Part shown: positions 25,184 to 33,972 of the stretch, one piece after another
How the letters are laid out: the number at the start of each line of letters is the position of its first letter
How positions within the stretch are numbered: the stretch's first letter is position 1
Origin: GWF2-33-9 sp964500435
GTDB lineage: Bacteria > Bacteroidota > Ignavibacteria > Kapaibacteriales > UBA2268
Reading direction: 5' to 3'
Length of the DNA: 64,000 bases
Assembly: GCA_964500435.1 (NCBI GenBank)
Contig: CAZCNL010000002.1
Coordinates: 186,001 to 250,000, forward strand
Position numbers and translations under genes: made by a program
Notes under the pieces: generated by a model
Seen by the model: the letters and a program-made list of their open reading frames with translations, nothing else
What the model was told of the DNA's origin: nothing
Databases searched by the model: none

Positions 25184-26296
25184 TTAAAATAATCCTTTTG
25201 AAATTTTAATTATTACGTCCCTTGCTTTAATTAGTTCTTTTGTAAATTCATTCGCAGAGAAAAAGACAATAGCAGAAAATAAAATTAAAAAGCCAATATT
25301 AATAATTAACAAAGTCCAAATAAAATCAGTGTTTGATTTAATAATTGATTCATAGGGAATTGCAAAAACGCTAAACCACTTTGTTTTATTATTACTGATA
25401 TAAATTCTATCGAAATAATAATCAAATTCTTCATTATTATTTTGACTCGTAACAATGAATTTATCTTTATTTTGTAATTGTGACGATATTTTCTCCTTTA
25501 ATGGTTTAAAAAAGATAAGCTCATCTATGCTTTTTCCAATTAAACTATTATCTTTATAACCAATGATATTTCCTTGCTCAGTGATTAATATAGCAAAGCC
25601 CGTTTTGAAAAGATGTATATTTGTTACTTTTTCTGTAATTTTATCCATTGAAAAATCAAAACCAGCGACACCAATAAAATCATTTCTTTCAAATAGTGGC
25701 AAGCAAATACTTGCCATTAGTATTTTTGTATCAGGGTCTTTATAAGGTTCAGTCAGAAAAAGTTCTTTTTTTTGTTTAGGAACTGTATAAAATTCGAAAT
25801 CAGGATTATCTTCTTCAATATCATTAGATTTTGTTAACTCAATTTGGTTTCCACTTCTAACCCAATAAGGCGAGTAAACACCTTTCTTTGTACTATATTC
25901 TTTATCTATATATGCAGCATCGTTTCCGTCAAACTTATTTGGTTCGAAAGTAGCCCAAGTTGTTAATAATAATGGATTTGCTTGCAATGTACCTTTTAAA
26001 ATTAAAGCATAATAAGAGCGAAGTTTATCTTTTGACACAGAATTTTTTTCGTTCAAAATGCCTGCAAATTGCTTAAGTTGAAACAACGACCCAACAATAT
26101 CAGAAGTTAAATCATTTTTATTCAATTTGATAATTTGTTCTATTTCTCTGTTAATATTCTCGGTTGTTTGATTCAACACGATATTATATGTGTAATAGGA
26201 AATAACTAAACTCCCGGCAATAAAAAACGGAAGCAAAGTAAGAAGCAATTTGTATTTAATATTTAAGTTTTCAAACCACCTGAATAATATTGTCAT
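25184..26296 (-). CDS. Double-Cache membrane sensor lacking an output domain
   Basis: 370 aa. A first membrane helix (about 16-37, LLTLLPFFIAGSLVISYY) is followed by a periplasmic region of about 285 residues that resembles dCache_1: an extended helix, ANPLLLTTWATFEPNKFDGN, YWVRSGN, EPYKDPDTKILMASICLPLF and FIGVAGFDFSMDKI. A second helix (about 325-346) follows. The protein then ends after some 20 residues (KELIKARDVIIKISKGLF), where a HAMP domain would begin in kinases, cyclases or chemoreceptors. A clean terminator lies just after the stop, so this is not a window edge effect. It may sense a ligand and act through protein contact. Spaced 9 bp after the beta-barrel gene. Confidence 0.85.
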   Translation of the reverse strand: MTILFRWFENLNIKYKLLLTLLPFFIAGSLVISYYTYNIVLNQTTENINREIEQIIKLNKNDLTSDIVGSLFQLKQFAGILNEKNSVSKDKLRSYYALILKGTLQANPLLLTTWATFEPNKFDGNDAAYIDKEYSTKKGVYSPYWVRSGNQIELTKSNDIEEDNPDFEFYTVPKQKKELFLTEPYKDPDTKILMASICLPLFERNDFIGVAGFDFSMDKITEKVTNIHLFKTGFAILITEQGNIIGYKDNSLIGKSIDELIFFKPLKEKISSQLQNKDKFIVTSQNNNEEFDYYFDRIYISNNKTKWFSVFAIPYESIIKSNTDFIWTLLIINIGFLILFSAIVFFSANEFTKELIKARDVIIKISKGLF

Positions 26297-26305
26297 AATA
26301 TTTAC

Positions 26306-27067
26306 CTAAAAATTAAAGGTAACAACCATTTTATAATAATCCTTAATGGCTTTATTGTCAGCATTATTCAAATAATCAACAAAATCTGGTCCAACAGTAA
26401 ACCAGAAACTTGCCCCAGATGAGACTGTGAACTTTATTGCTGGTCCAACCCAAAAATATGATGTATTTGTTTTTGTTTCAATTTTATTATCTTCAGTAAT
26501 TAGAAAATGGTCTACATAAAGTCCAACTGAAATATGATTACTTGCTTTATACCAAGACTGCAAGAAATATTCAATTTGGTCTAAATAAGGTGTAACCATT
26601 TCTTCCCTTCTTAAACCTTTCCAATAAATACCACCAATTGTCGTTTCCAATGCATCTGTTGAATATGTAACATAAACACTCGGAACTATGTCATCACCAA
26701 TAATATGACGTCCCCCGCCAGATTGGAATTTCCCGTTACCTAAGCCGAGTGATGGATTTATGTTTAATTTTCCGTCAAGCATACTAAAATTAAGTCCAAC
26801 ACCGAATTCTGTTAGTAAACCAATACCACCTAAATTGCCGGCAAGTGCGTCTTGTGTCCAAAATATACCATAAAAAGTCAATGAAGTTGTTTCCCCGATA
26901 GGAATCGAACCATTTACTGATGGATAAAATCCAAATGATGGGTCTTGTGCAAGCGAAACTGAAAGTGATGAACTATCCGATTTTTCTTGGGTTGCTTCTT
27001 CAGAAAGCGCAAAATTAAAAGTAATGACAAATGCTAAAAGGACAGTTAGTAAATATTTTACATTCAT
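26306..27067 (-). CDS. Outer membrane beta-barrel-like protein, 253 aa
   Basis: Signal peptide at about 1-22 (YLLTVLLAFVITFNFALS). The mature part has strand-like segments (SVSLAQDPSFGFYPSVNG, TSLTFYGIFWTQ, GVGLNFSMLDGKLNINPS, YFWVGPAIKFTVSS) and ends YYKMVVTFNF, a terminal Phe signal for barrel insertion. No family name can be given with certainty. It is the first gene of a two-gene operon with the Cache sensor, 9 bp apart, which hints that the two work together at the envelope. Two ends of the protein are complete. Confidence 0.7.
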   Translation of the reverse strand: MNVKYLLTVLLAFVITFNFALSEEATQEKSDSSSLSVSLAQDPSFGFYPSVNGSIPIGETTSLTFYGIFWTQDALAGNLGGIGLLTEFGVGLNFSMLDGKLNINPSLGLGNGKFQSGGGRHIIGDDIVPSVYVTYSTDALETTIGGIYWKGLRREEMVTPYLDQIEYFLQSWYKASNHISVGLYVDHFLITEDNKIETKTNTSYFWVGPAIKFTVSSGASFWFTVGPDFVDYLNNADNKAIKDYYKMVVTFNF

Positions 27068-27116
27068 AAAACACCTAAAAATTTGAAAAAAAATAAAACA
27101 AAATTAACAAAAAAAA

Positions 27117-27146
27117 GGTTGAATATTAATATAAAAATACTCAACC
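27117..27146 (-). terminator. Terminator of the sodium-pump decarboxylase operon
   Basis: GGTTGAATAT (27117-27126) / ATACTCAACC (27137-27146), 10 bp with one A-C mismatch and a 10-nt loop; on the minus strand a run of eight T follows (complement of 27109-27116). Confidence 0.8.
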
Positions 27147-27202
27147 AAATAAATTCGTAATTAGTTTATTTAAAATAAATTAAGATTAATATATAATTTA
27201 TT

Positions 27203-28366
27203 TTATCCTAAAATCGCAATTAATACACCAGCAGCGACAGCAGTGCCTATCACACCAGCCACGTTTGGTCCCATCGCATGCATCAATAAATAATTATTAG
27301 GATTATACTCTTGACCTACGTTATGGCTAACTCGTGCCGCCATTGGAACAGCAGATACACCAGCCGAACCAATCAGTGGATTGACCTTTCCACCTGTTAA
27401 TTTATACATTAACTTGCCGAGCAAAAGACCACCAACAGTAGAAAATCCAAATGCAAACACACCTAAAATTATTATTTTTATAGTTTCAAGTCGTAAAAAT
27501 GAATCGGCGGTCATTGTTAATCCAACCGAAACACCAAGAAAGAATGTAATTATATTAATCAATTCATTTTGTGCCATATTAGTCAATCTTTCGACAACGC
27601 CAGATTCCCGCATTAAATTGCCACCCATTAACATTGCCAAAAGTGGTGCCGCTGGCGGTACGATTAAAGTACCAAAAAGAATAACAAGAATTGGAAATAT
27701 TATTTTTACTCTCCTTGAAACTTGTTTTGATGGGGGCATCACAACTTCTCGTTCCTTTTTTGTTGTAAGTAATTTCATTAATGGTGGTTGAATTAGTGGA
27801 ACCAATGCCATATAAGAATATGCCGCAACAGCAATTGCCCCAAGTAAATGCGGTGCTAATTTTAAAGTTAAATAAATGGCTGTAGGACCATCTGCACCTC
27901 CAATTATCCCTATCGCCGCTGCTTCGTTCAAATTAAAGCCGAGCATCACCGCCATAACTAAAGCGGCAAATACACCAAATTGAGCGGCGGCACCGAGCAA
28001 AAACGTTTTAGGATTTGAAAGTAAAGGTCCAAAATCAGTCATAGCTCCAATTCCGAGAAATATAAGGGGCGGGAATATTTCCAACGTTACACCTTTCGAC
28101 AGCCAGTAGAACAATCCCCCAGTAGATTGAAACTCTGGTAAATTATTTACCATTTGCACAACTGGTAAATCCAACAAGCCATTTCCAGGTAAATTTGTTA
28201 AAAATGCACCTAATCCAATTGGCAAAAGCAACAATGGTTCGAAATTCTTTTTTATCGCTAAAAACATCAATAACAAAGCAATAGCCATCATTAGAATTTG
28301 ACCCCAAGTCAAATTCCAAAAGCCCATTCCATGCAGAAATTTATTGATAAAATCAATTATATTCAT
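27203..28366 (-). CDS. mmdB: Sodium-pump decarboxylase beta subunit (MmdB/OadB/GcdB)
   Basis: 387 aa, integral membrane, about 9-11 helices. The sodium-binding centre motif GIIGGADGPTAIYLTLKLAP is present (about 154-173), along with the N-terminal FPPLIFLGIGAMTDFGPL and the end NVAGVIGTAVAAGVLIAI. The beta subunit couples decarboxylation of carboxybiotin to Na+ export across the inner membrane. It is the last gene of the operon, 8 bp after the biotin carrier, and is followed by a terminator. The subunit type is certain; that the complex is methylmalonyl-CoA decarboxylase rather than glutaconyl-CoA or another is from the operon layout. Confidence 0.93.
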   Translation of the reverse strand: MNIIDFINKFLHGMGFWNLTWGQILMMAIALLLMFLAIKKNFEPLLLLPIGLGAFLTNLPGNGLLDLPVVQMVNNLPEFQSTGGLFYWLSKGVTLEIFPPLIFLGIGAMTDFGPLLSNPKTFLLGAAAQFGVFAALVMAVMLGFNLNEAAAIGIIGGADGPTAIYLTLKLAPHLLGAIAVAAYSYMALVPLIQPPLMKLLTTKKEREVVMPPSKQVSRRVKIIFPILVILFGTLIVPPAAPLLAMLMGGNLMRESGVVERLTNMAQNELINIITFFLGVSVGLTMTADSFLRLETIKIIILGVFAFGFSTVGGLLLGKLMYKLTGGKVNPLIGSAGVSAVPMAARVSHNVGQEYNPNNYLLMHAMGPNVAGVIGTAVAAGVLIAILG

Positions 28367-28374
28367 TTTCTCCT

Positions 28375-28779
28375 CTATTCGAATTCAAGTAACTTCTGAC
28401 CACTCTCTACTAATGTTCCTGTTGAAACAAGTATAGTTTTTACTTTACCGTCAATAGGGGCAAAAATATTGGTCTTCATTTTCATTGCTTCTAATTCAAT
28501 AACCACTTGTCCTTTTTTTACTACATCCCCCGGAGCTATTTTGATATTCATAATTTTACCATTCATTGGTGAACGCAATATGTTATCTGTCATTGTCGTT
28601 GTGGGATCTGCCGTAGGTCTTGTGTATGTTTGTGTTGGTTGATCTGAAGCTGTTGCTATTTGTGTTTTGCTCACTTGGGGAATTATTTCTTTCACATTTT
28701 CTAATGTATCTTCTTCTTCGATTAATTCAACTTCAACTTCGTAAGTTACGCCATTTACTGTTACTAATAATTTTTTCAT
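28375..28779 (-). CDS. mmdC: Biotin carrier subunit of the sodium-pump decarboxylase
   Basis: 134 aa. N-terminal strand pair KLLVTVNGVTYEVEVELIEE (1-22, one residue off), a Thr/Pro/Gln-rich flexible linker (about 38-65), then the biotinyl domain (about 68-134) with biotin lysine Lys100 in EAMKMKTN and the symmetrical glycine turn GDVVKKGQ. Carries CO2 as carboxybiotin from the carboxyltransferase subunit to the membrane subunit. Spacing 22 bp from the gamma subunit and 8 bp to the beta subunit. A biotin ligase is not in the window. Confidence 0.95.
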   Translation of the reverse strand: MKKLLVTVNGVTYEVEVELIEEEDTLENVKEIIPQVSKTQIATASDQPTQTYTRPTADPTTTMTDNILRSPMNGKIMNIKIAPGDVVKKGQVVIELEAMKMKTNIFAPIDGKVKTILVSTGTLVESGQKLLEFE

Positions 28780-28801
28780 ATTAAATATCCTTTATTTTCA
28801 T

Positions 28802-29158
28802 TTATTTATTAATTTTTATGTGGTGTGAATCAATTAACGATAAACGTCCAATTCTGGACCATGATGTATCGTCTGGTTCTGTTAAAAATCTAATAGATTT
28901 AACTCGAACTTTTGTTTGCAAAGTTGCAAAAACTGATGCGGCTATTACAGCAATAATTTCTGGATCAACATCATCATTTGTAACTGTGTTTTTCTTTGAT
29001 GGTTCATTGCCAAGTTTCTTTGCTACTCTTCGTTTATTAAAATAGTAATTAATTTTACCAATTATAACTATCAGAATATAGAAGAAAAACAAAGCAGCAA
29101 AAACGACACCAAGACCGATAAATAATAAATACATTGCTTCTAAAAGTGCTGGGCTCAT
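28802..29158 (-). CDS. mmdD: OadG-like (gamma/delta) subunit of the sodium-pump decarboxylase
   Basis: 118 aa. One N-terminal membrane helix (about 8-32, MYLLFIGLGVVFAALFFFYILIV in pieces) with the usual small residues, followed by a soluble tail with basic and acidic stretches (RRVAKKLGNEPSKKN, DPEIIAVIAASVFATLQ). This is the layout of OadG/MmdD subunits, which hold the carboxyltransferase at the membrane. AGGAG precedes the ATG and overlaps the end of the 54-codon gene upstream (3 bp between stop and start). Confidence 0.82.
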   Translation of the reverse strand: MSPALLEAMYLLFIGLGVVFAALFFFYILIVIIGKINYYFNKRRVAKKLGNEPSKKNTVTNDDVDPEIIAVIAASVFATLQTKVRVKSIRFLTEPDDTSWSRIGRLSLIDSHHIKINK

Positions 29159-29161
29159 ACA

Positions 29162-29326
29162 TTACTCCTTTGCTTTATTTTTTTGCTTGATATTCGTCGG
29201 CTTGGAAAATTTATTTACTATACCCTTGCTGTAACTTTCAACGCCCGCTATTTTTTTATCGGTAATATCTTCGATTTCAATTTCATATTCTTTATTTTTA
29301 ACTTTCATAAACATTTTGTAAAACAT
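29162..29326 (-). CDS. 54-aa protein in the decarboxylase operon, resembles a biotin-carrier N-terminus
   Basis: ATG at 29326 with AGGAG 7-11 bp upstream, stop at 29162, 12 bp after the alpha subunit and 3 bp before the gamma subunit. The peptide opens MFYKMFMKVKNKEYEIEIED and ends in a basic tail (NIKQKNKAKE). The part VKNKEYEIEIEDI matches in pattern the opening strand pair of the biotin carrier in the same operon (VNGVTYEVEVELI), but there is no biotinyl domain. Veillonella methylmalonyl-CoA decarboxylase also carries a 55-residue epsilon subunit; that one is related to the delta subunit, not to the carrier, so this is an analogy of size and place only. It could be a spacer or assembly peptide. 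Confidence 0.65.
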   Translation of the reverse strand: MFYKMFMKVKNKEYEIEIEDITDKKIAGVESYSKGIVNKFSKPTNIKQKNKAKE

Positions 29327-29338
29327 AAAAATCTCCTA

Positions 29339-30892
29339 TTACATTGGGATTAAACCATGCTTTTTCTGTGGTCTTAATTCAGTTTTATTTTTCAAAGATT
29401 CCAAGCAAATAGAAAGATATTGCCTTGTTTGTGATGGTTCAATTACATCATCTATTAAACCTGATTTAGCAGCTGGATAAGGCGAAGCAAAACTATCTTT
29501 ATATTTTTCAATCAATTCTTTTTTAAATTCTTCTGGGTTTTCAGCTTTTTTAATTTTATCTCTGAATAGTACTGAAATAGCACCTTCTGGTCCCATAACT
29601 GCAATTTCAGCAGTGGGCCAAGAAGCAACTCTATCAGCACCGAGACTTCGAGCGTTCATTGCCAAATATGCTCCTCCATAAGCTTTTCGGATAACGATGG
29701 AAATTTTTGGAACAGTGCAAGCGGAAAAAGAAAATAGCATTTTTGCCCCGTGACGGATAATTCCACCAAATTCTTGCTCTACGCCAGGTAAGAAGCCAGG
29801 TACGTCAACAAAAGTAATGATTGGAATATTGAAAGCATTGCAAAATCTAACAAATCTGGAACTTTTGTCCGATGCGTCAATATCAATTGAACCAAACTTT
29901 TGCATTGGTTGGTTTGCCACTACACCAACAGCTCGCCCATTCAATCTTGCAAAAGTACATATAATGTTCGGTGCAAAATGGCTTTGTACTTCCAAAATTG
30001 AATCAGGGTCGAAAACTCTCTTAATAATTTCCATCATATCATAAGGTTCACGTGGGTCATCAGGGACAATAGCATTCAACTCTAAATCCTCCGAAACATC
30101 AAGTTCTCCTGTACCAAAGTAAGGTGAAGTCTCCGTATTATTTGAAGGTAAGTAGCTAAGTAATTTACGAGTAAGTTGCATAGCGTCAATATCATTTTCT
30201 GCTATGAAATGAACATTACCACTATATGTTGCTTGAGCAACAGCACCGCCCAATTCTTCGGCAGAAATAACTTCACCAGTTGCCTCCTTAATAACTTGAG
30301 GACCAGCAATAAACATTTTTCCTGTTCCTTTGACCATTATAATAAAATCCATAAGAGCCGGAGAATAAGCTGCACCACCCGCACATGGTCCTGCAATAAT
30401 TGCTATTTGAGGAACAACACCCGAAAGCAATGTATTGTGATAGAAAATTTCTCCATATCCGTTTAGTGAGTCAATTGGTTCTTGGATTCTTGCTCCACCA
30501 CTATCATTTATAGAAATAAAAGGAGTGCCATTTTTCAATGCTTTTTTCATCATCTCGCAAAATTTCCATGCATGCATTTTCCCGACACTGCCACCCATTG
30601 AAGTAAAATCTTGTGAAACTGCGAATACTAATCTGCCGTTAATTGCTCCAAGAGATGAAACAATTCCATCACCAGGAATTGTTTTACCTTCCAATTCTGT
30701 CGAACTTCCAATATTTTCAACCAAAGTATATATTTCTTGGTAAAAACCGTCATCGTAAAGAGCGGATAACCTTTCACGAGCTGTTAGTTTTCCTTCTTGA
30801 TGTTGTTTTTCGATTTTTTCAGAACCACCACCAAGTTTAAATTTTTCTTTTTTAACTCTTAATTCTTCGATTTTTTCGTTTACTGATTGCAT
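29339..30892 (-). CDS. mmdA: Methylmalonyl-CoA decarboxylase alpha / propionyl-CoA carboxylase beta-type carboxyltransferase
   Basis: 517 aa, the normal length of MmdA/PccB. Both crotonase-like halves are seen: SALYDDGFYQEIY, VSQDFTSMGGSVGKMHAWK and ISINDSGGARIQEPIDSLNGYGEIF in the first, and VDVPGFLPGVEQEFGGIIRHGAKMLF and KAYGGAYLAMNARSLGADR in the second, with the glycine loops that form the two oxyanion holes. It moves the carboxyl group of methylmalonyl-CoA to biotin. Followed by genes for carrier, gamma and beta subunits, so it acts as a decarboxylase feeding a Na+ pump, not as a carboxylase. First gene of the operon; no promoter consensus seen upstream (30893-31087). Confidence 0.93.
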   Translation of the reverse strand: MQSVNEKIEELRVKKEKFKLGGGSEKIEKQHQEGKLTARERLSALYDDGFYQEIYTLVENIGSSTELEGKTIPGDGIVSSLGAINGRLVFAVSQDFTSMGGSVGKMHAWKFCEMMKKALKNGTPFISINDSGGARIQEPIDSLNGYGEIFYHNTLLSGVVPQIAIIAGPCAGGAAYSPALMDFIIMVKGTGKMFIAGPQVIKEATGEVISAEELGGAVAQATYSGNVHFIAENDIDAMQLTRKLLSYLPSNNTETSPYFGTGELDVSEDLELNAIVPDDPREPYDMMEIIKRVFDPDSILEVQSHFAPNIICTFARLNGRAVGVVANQPMQKFGSIDIDASDKSSRFVRFCNAFNIPIITFVDVPGFLPGVEQEFGGIIRHGAKMLFSFSACTVPKISIVIRKAYGGAYLAMNARSLGADRVASWPTAEIAVMGPEGAISVLFRDKIKKAENPEEFKKELIEKYKDSFASPYPAAKSGLIDDVIEPSQTRQYLSICLESLKNKTELRPQKKHGLIPM

Positions 30893-31087
30893 AGTTTTAT
30901 TTTTTTACTTATTTTTGGAAATGTTATAAATTGTAAATACAAAATTAAAGAAAAAAATGATAAATTAAATTAATTATTTTTAATAAAATAGATATATTTA
31001 TATTTTAAATAACAATATTTAGATAAGATAACATATGAATAATAATGAACTTTAAATTAACAAATTATTAATAAAAATTTAATTAAT

Positions 31088-31375
31088 ATGAGTAGAATAA
31101 ATAAAAAATTCAAAACAGCATATAAAGCTGACGAAATGAAAAATTGGGTGTCTGTGAATATTTTGCCTCATCCTCTTCTCGGGCAATTTGTTAATTCAAC
31201 GACTTGGAATGGAAATTCTTTGTTTATGGATACTAAATTTGGTACGGGAAATATTATCTTGAACGATTATTTAGTTGAAGTTGATTTTGAACTAAATGTA
31301 ATTGGAAGTATGGCAAGCAAGACTATTGAAGAAACTTTAGATAAAGAATTTAAAAAATTAGAAGCAAAAAATTAA
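31088..31375 (+). CDS. Small protein, possible polyhydroxyalkanoate-system family
   Basis: 95 aa. The second half WNGNSLFMDTKFGTGNIILN, then VEVDFELNVIGSMASKTIEE and LDKEFKKL, has the alternating strands and final helix of the polyhydroxyalkanoic acid system protein family (PHA_gran_rgn), where a short strand-rich body ends in a Lys-rich helix. The similarity is a pattern match only, so it is reported as likely. No signal or membrane segment. Alone on its strand, start ATG after an A/T-rich leader with no clear ribosome site. Confidence 0.55.
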   Translation: MSRINKKFKTAYKADEMKNWVSVNILPHPLLGQFVNSTTWNGNSLFMDTKFGTGNIILNDYLVEVDFELNVIGSMASKTIEETLDKEFKKLEAKN

Positions 31376-31437
31376 TTTAAAAGAGTAATAAATTATATTT
31401 TTTTTGTAATTTAAATTTTCTCAAATTAATTTGTATT

Positions 31438-32025
31438 ATGAAAAAGTTATTTAATTACTTATTTGCTTTTATTTTACTTGTAATTCCTTTCAATTCACAA
31501 ATAAAGTCCGAAGATTGGGAAGACAGCGAAGAAACCTCAGAAGAACAATCAGGGATTAAAAAAGGTGTTTATTTCGATTTAGGATATAGTGGACCGGCAG
31601 GTTTATCTGCGGCTCTTGGTTTTCGTTATTGGTTTGCAAGTGTGAATATTGGTCTTGCTGGTTTTGCAAATAAAGTTCCAAATTATGCATACGATTATAT
31701 TGCAATTAAACCAGGTCAGCCTTTACCACCAAATTATACCGAAGAACGTTATCCTGCTGTAATTGTAACGGGCGATTTGTCATTTCATTACGAGGTTACA
31801 GATAAAATTACAGCATTTGCATCGATTGGTTATTTCTCACAACAAGATACAATTCTTGCGTATGATTACAAGAACGATTTAAGATATTACTATCAATATT
31901 ACACGACTGCTGGTGCTTGCTTTGGTGTTGGGGGCGAATATAGCGTCCAAGATGATATGAATTTAGGAATAGGTTATCACACGAAAAGAGGTATCTTTGC
32001 AAGAATCACCTATATCTGGCAATAA
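31438..32025 (+). CDS. Outer membrane protein-like, 195 aa
   Basis: Signal peptide at about 1-23 (NYLFAFILLVIPFNSQIKS). An acidic stretch (EDWEDSEETSEEQ) follows, then strand-rich Gly/Tyr/Ala segments (VYFDLGYSGPAGLSAALGFR, GDLSFHYEVTDKITAFASIG) ending TYIWQ. Small 8-stranded OmpA/OmpW-like barrel is plausible, without certainty. The 3' end overlaps the YbbR gene by 29 bp if that gene starts at TTG 31997. Confidence 0.65.
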   Translation: MKKLFNYLFAFILLVIPFNSQIKSEDWEDSEETSEEQSGIKKGVYFDLGYSGPAGLSAALGFRYWFASVNIGLAGFANKVPNYAYDYIAIKPGQPLPPNYTEERYPAVIVTGDLSFHYEVTDKITAFASIGYFSQQDTILAYDYKNDLRYYYQYYTTAGACFGVGGEYSVQDDMNLGIGYHTKRGIFARITYIWQ

Positions 32026-32992
32026 ACTAATTTTTAATTTAAAAAAGCTGAGAGAAACTCTCCGCTCCCGAGGTGTTTTGCTCTCTCTTGCATTTGCCTT
32101 TTCTATTTGGTTATATATTACTTTACAAAACACTTTTTCAATTTATATTGATGTCCCTGTCGTTTTAAAATTAAGCGAAGACCAAACTATCGAATCAACT
32201 ATACCTAAATTTTTAACAGTCGAAGTGCGTGGAAAAGGATGGGATTTGTTTAATTTAAAATATTTTGGTAAAAGTCAAAAATGTTTTTTGAATTTAACAA
32301 AATACCCTAATAATTTGAAAGTGATTGATATTAATTATTCAAAATTAGTACAAAGTCTCATCGGTTTTGAGCAATTTGAAATTAAATCAGTTACTCCCGA
32401 AAGTATTTCGTTGGCAACATCAACAATTTCGAGTGAAACAAAAATTGTAAAATCAAATATTGAAATTGAACCGAGAGATTGGTTCACTCTTGTAGGAGAA
32501 ATACAGATTATACCTGATTCAGTAGAAACAAAGGGAAATAAAAAAGTATTAGATTCAATTAAAAATATATACACTGAAAATTTAAAAATACATGATGCTT
32601 ATCACGATATCTCAGGAACTATTAATTTAATTAATGAATTAGACCCCATCATAAAAATTAATCCCAAGCAAGTCAATTACATTGCTAAAATCCAACAACG
32701 CTGTGATTTTCAAATTAAACAAGTGCCCATTAAAATCAAAGGTGGAGTTTTACCAACCAATAACATAATAACACCTTTGTTTCTTACTCTCTATATTTCT
32801 GGCGGCGTAGATGAAGTTTCGTCACTTAATTATGATGAAATCAAAGCAACTTTAACATTGGATGATATCATTAAAGATACCACAGGAATTTTAATCCCTA
32901 AAATTGATTTACCCCCGAGCATAAAAGTGTTGAGATTTGACCCACCTTATATATATCATTACACATTAAAATATGGGACTTTATTGCAATAA
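31997..32992 (+). CDS. YbbR-domain (CdaR-like) membrane protein
   Basis: 331 aa. Short cytoplasmic lead (FNLKKLRETLRSRG), one membrane helix (about 29-43, LLSLAFAFSIWLYITLQ), then several YbbR-type beta domains (DVPVVLKLSEDQTIESTIPKFLTVEVRGKG in parts; INYSKLVQ; QIKQVPIKIKGG). YbbR proteins (CdaR) control c-di-AMP cyclase CdaA in Gram-positives and are common envelope proteins elsewhere. No ATG lies near the beginning, so TTG 31997 is taken as the start, overlapping the previous gene by 29 nt; ATA or CTG further in are other options. No cyclase gene is adjacent here. Confidence 0.8.
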   Translation: MQESPISGNKLIFNLKKLRETLRSRGVLLSLAFAFSIWLYITLQNTFSIYIDVPVVLKLSEDQTIESTIPKFLTVEVRGKGWDLFNLKYFGKSQKCFLNLTKYPNNLKVIDINYSKLVQSLIGFEQFEIKSVTPESISLATSTISSETKIVKSNIEIEPRDWFTLVGEIQIIPDSVETKGNKKVLDSIKNIYTENLKIHDAYHDISGTINLINELDPIIKINPKQVNYIAKIQQRCDFQIKQVPIKIKGGVLPTNNIITPLFLTLYISGGVDEVSSLNYDEIKATLTLDDIIKDTTGILIPKIDLPPSIKVLRFDPPYIYHYTLKYGTLLQ

Positions 32993-33196
32993 ATATTAAG
33001 ATAACAATATAAATTTTATAGTTTCGTTAATTAATTTTTAAAAAATTTTGTTATTTAAATTATATTTTGTAAATTATAATTATTAAAAAGCAATTATCTT
33101 TATAAAATATTAAAATATAAAGAGTTAAAATAAAAGAAGGAGTGTTTATAGGGGGAAAATTTACAATATTATTATGTTTCAGTTATTAAGTTGCTT

Positions 33197-33946
33197 ATGT
33201 TAAACGGATTAAAAATATTCATTTCAAAAATCACAAAACCACTATCGTTTTCCGTATTATTTATACTTTCTTTGATAATACTCACCAAAGCCGAAAATGA
33301 TATAAACCAACCATTGAAATTCGACGAAGCCGCACTTCAAGCTGATGAAATTAACTACCAAAACAGATTAAATCAGACTTTAAAAAATTTAATATACAAT
33401 CAAGACGAAGGTATTTCATCTTACTATGGAGCAAAATTCCATGGGCGAAAAACTTCAAGCGGAGAAAGGTTCGATGTAAATAAATATACAGCTGCACATA
33501 AAACATTGCCAATGGGCAGTATAATTAAAGTTACGAATATATCAAACAATAAAACTTCGCTTGCTATTATCAACGATAGAGGTCCATTTATTCGCAAACG
33601 TATAATTGATTTATCCACAAAAGTAGCTAAAAAAATAAATGGACTTGGCATTCCGAAAGTAAAAATTGAATATTTCAACTCAACGGAAGCCGTGGATTCA
33701 ATAAGTTTAAGCAACAAATTTATTGCTTTCCCTCTCATTTCTGATTTGCAAATTGTAGAATTTCAACAAATGAACGTGTTGAAAGAAACAACTGATTTCA
33801 ATGAAGCTGCGGAATTAATTCATCAATTGCAAGAAATAAATCCAAATATTTCATATAGTTTGTGCGTAAATGCAAATGAATATTTCAACTCAAATTCAAG
33901 GACATATTATATTGCCATAATACCAACTTCACAAAAAGCAATATAA
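33197..33946 (+). CDS. RlpA-like septal ring lytic transglycosylase
   Basis: 249 aa from ATG 33197 (a TTG six bases upstream is another option). A signal or anchor helix (about 14-30) precedes a double-psi beta-barrel: SSYYGAKFHGRKTSSGERFD (about 76-95), AAHKTLPMGSIIKVTN, and NDRGPFIRKRIIDLSTKVAKKI, the RlpA signature with the Asp expected for glycan cleavage. The C-terminal 75 residues (ISDLQIVEFQQMNVLKE ... YYIAIIP) resemble a SPOR-like fold, which would bind denuded peptidoglycan at the septum. Long 5' spacer of about 200 bp without features; hairpin terminator downstream. Confidence 0.88.
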   Translation: MLNGLKIFISKITKPLSFSVLFILSLIILTKAENDINQPLKFDEAALQADEINYQNRLNQTLKNLIYNQDEGISSYYGAKFHGRKTSSGERFDVNKYTAAHKTLPMGSIIKVTNISNNKTSLAIINDRGPFIRKRIIDLSTKVAKKINGLGIPKVKIEYFNSTEAVDSISLSNKFIAFPLISDLQIVEFQQMNVLKETTDFNEAAELIHQLQEINPNISYSLCVNANEYFNSNSRTYYIAIIPTSQKAI

Positions 33947-33972
33947 ACCCCAACAACATTCATAAAAATTTA

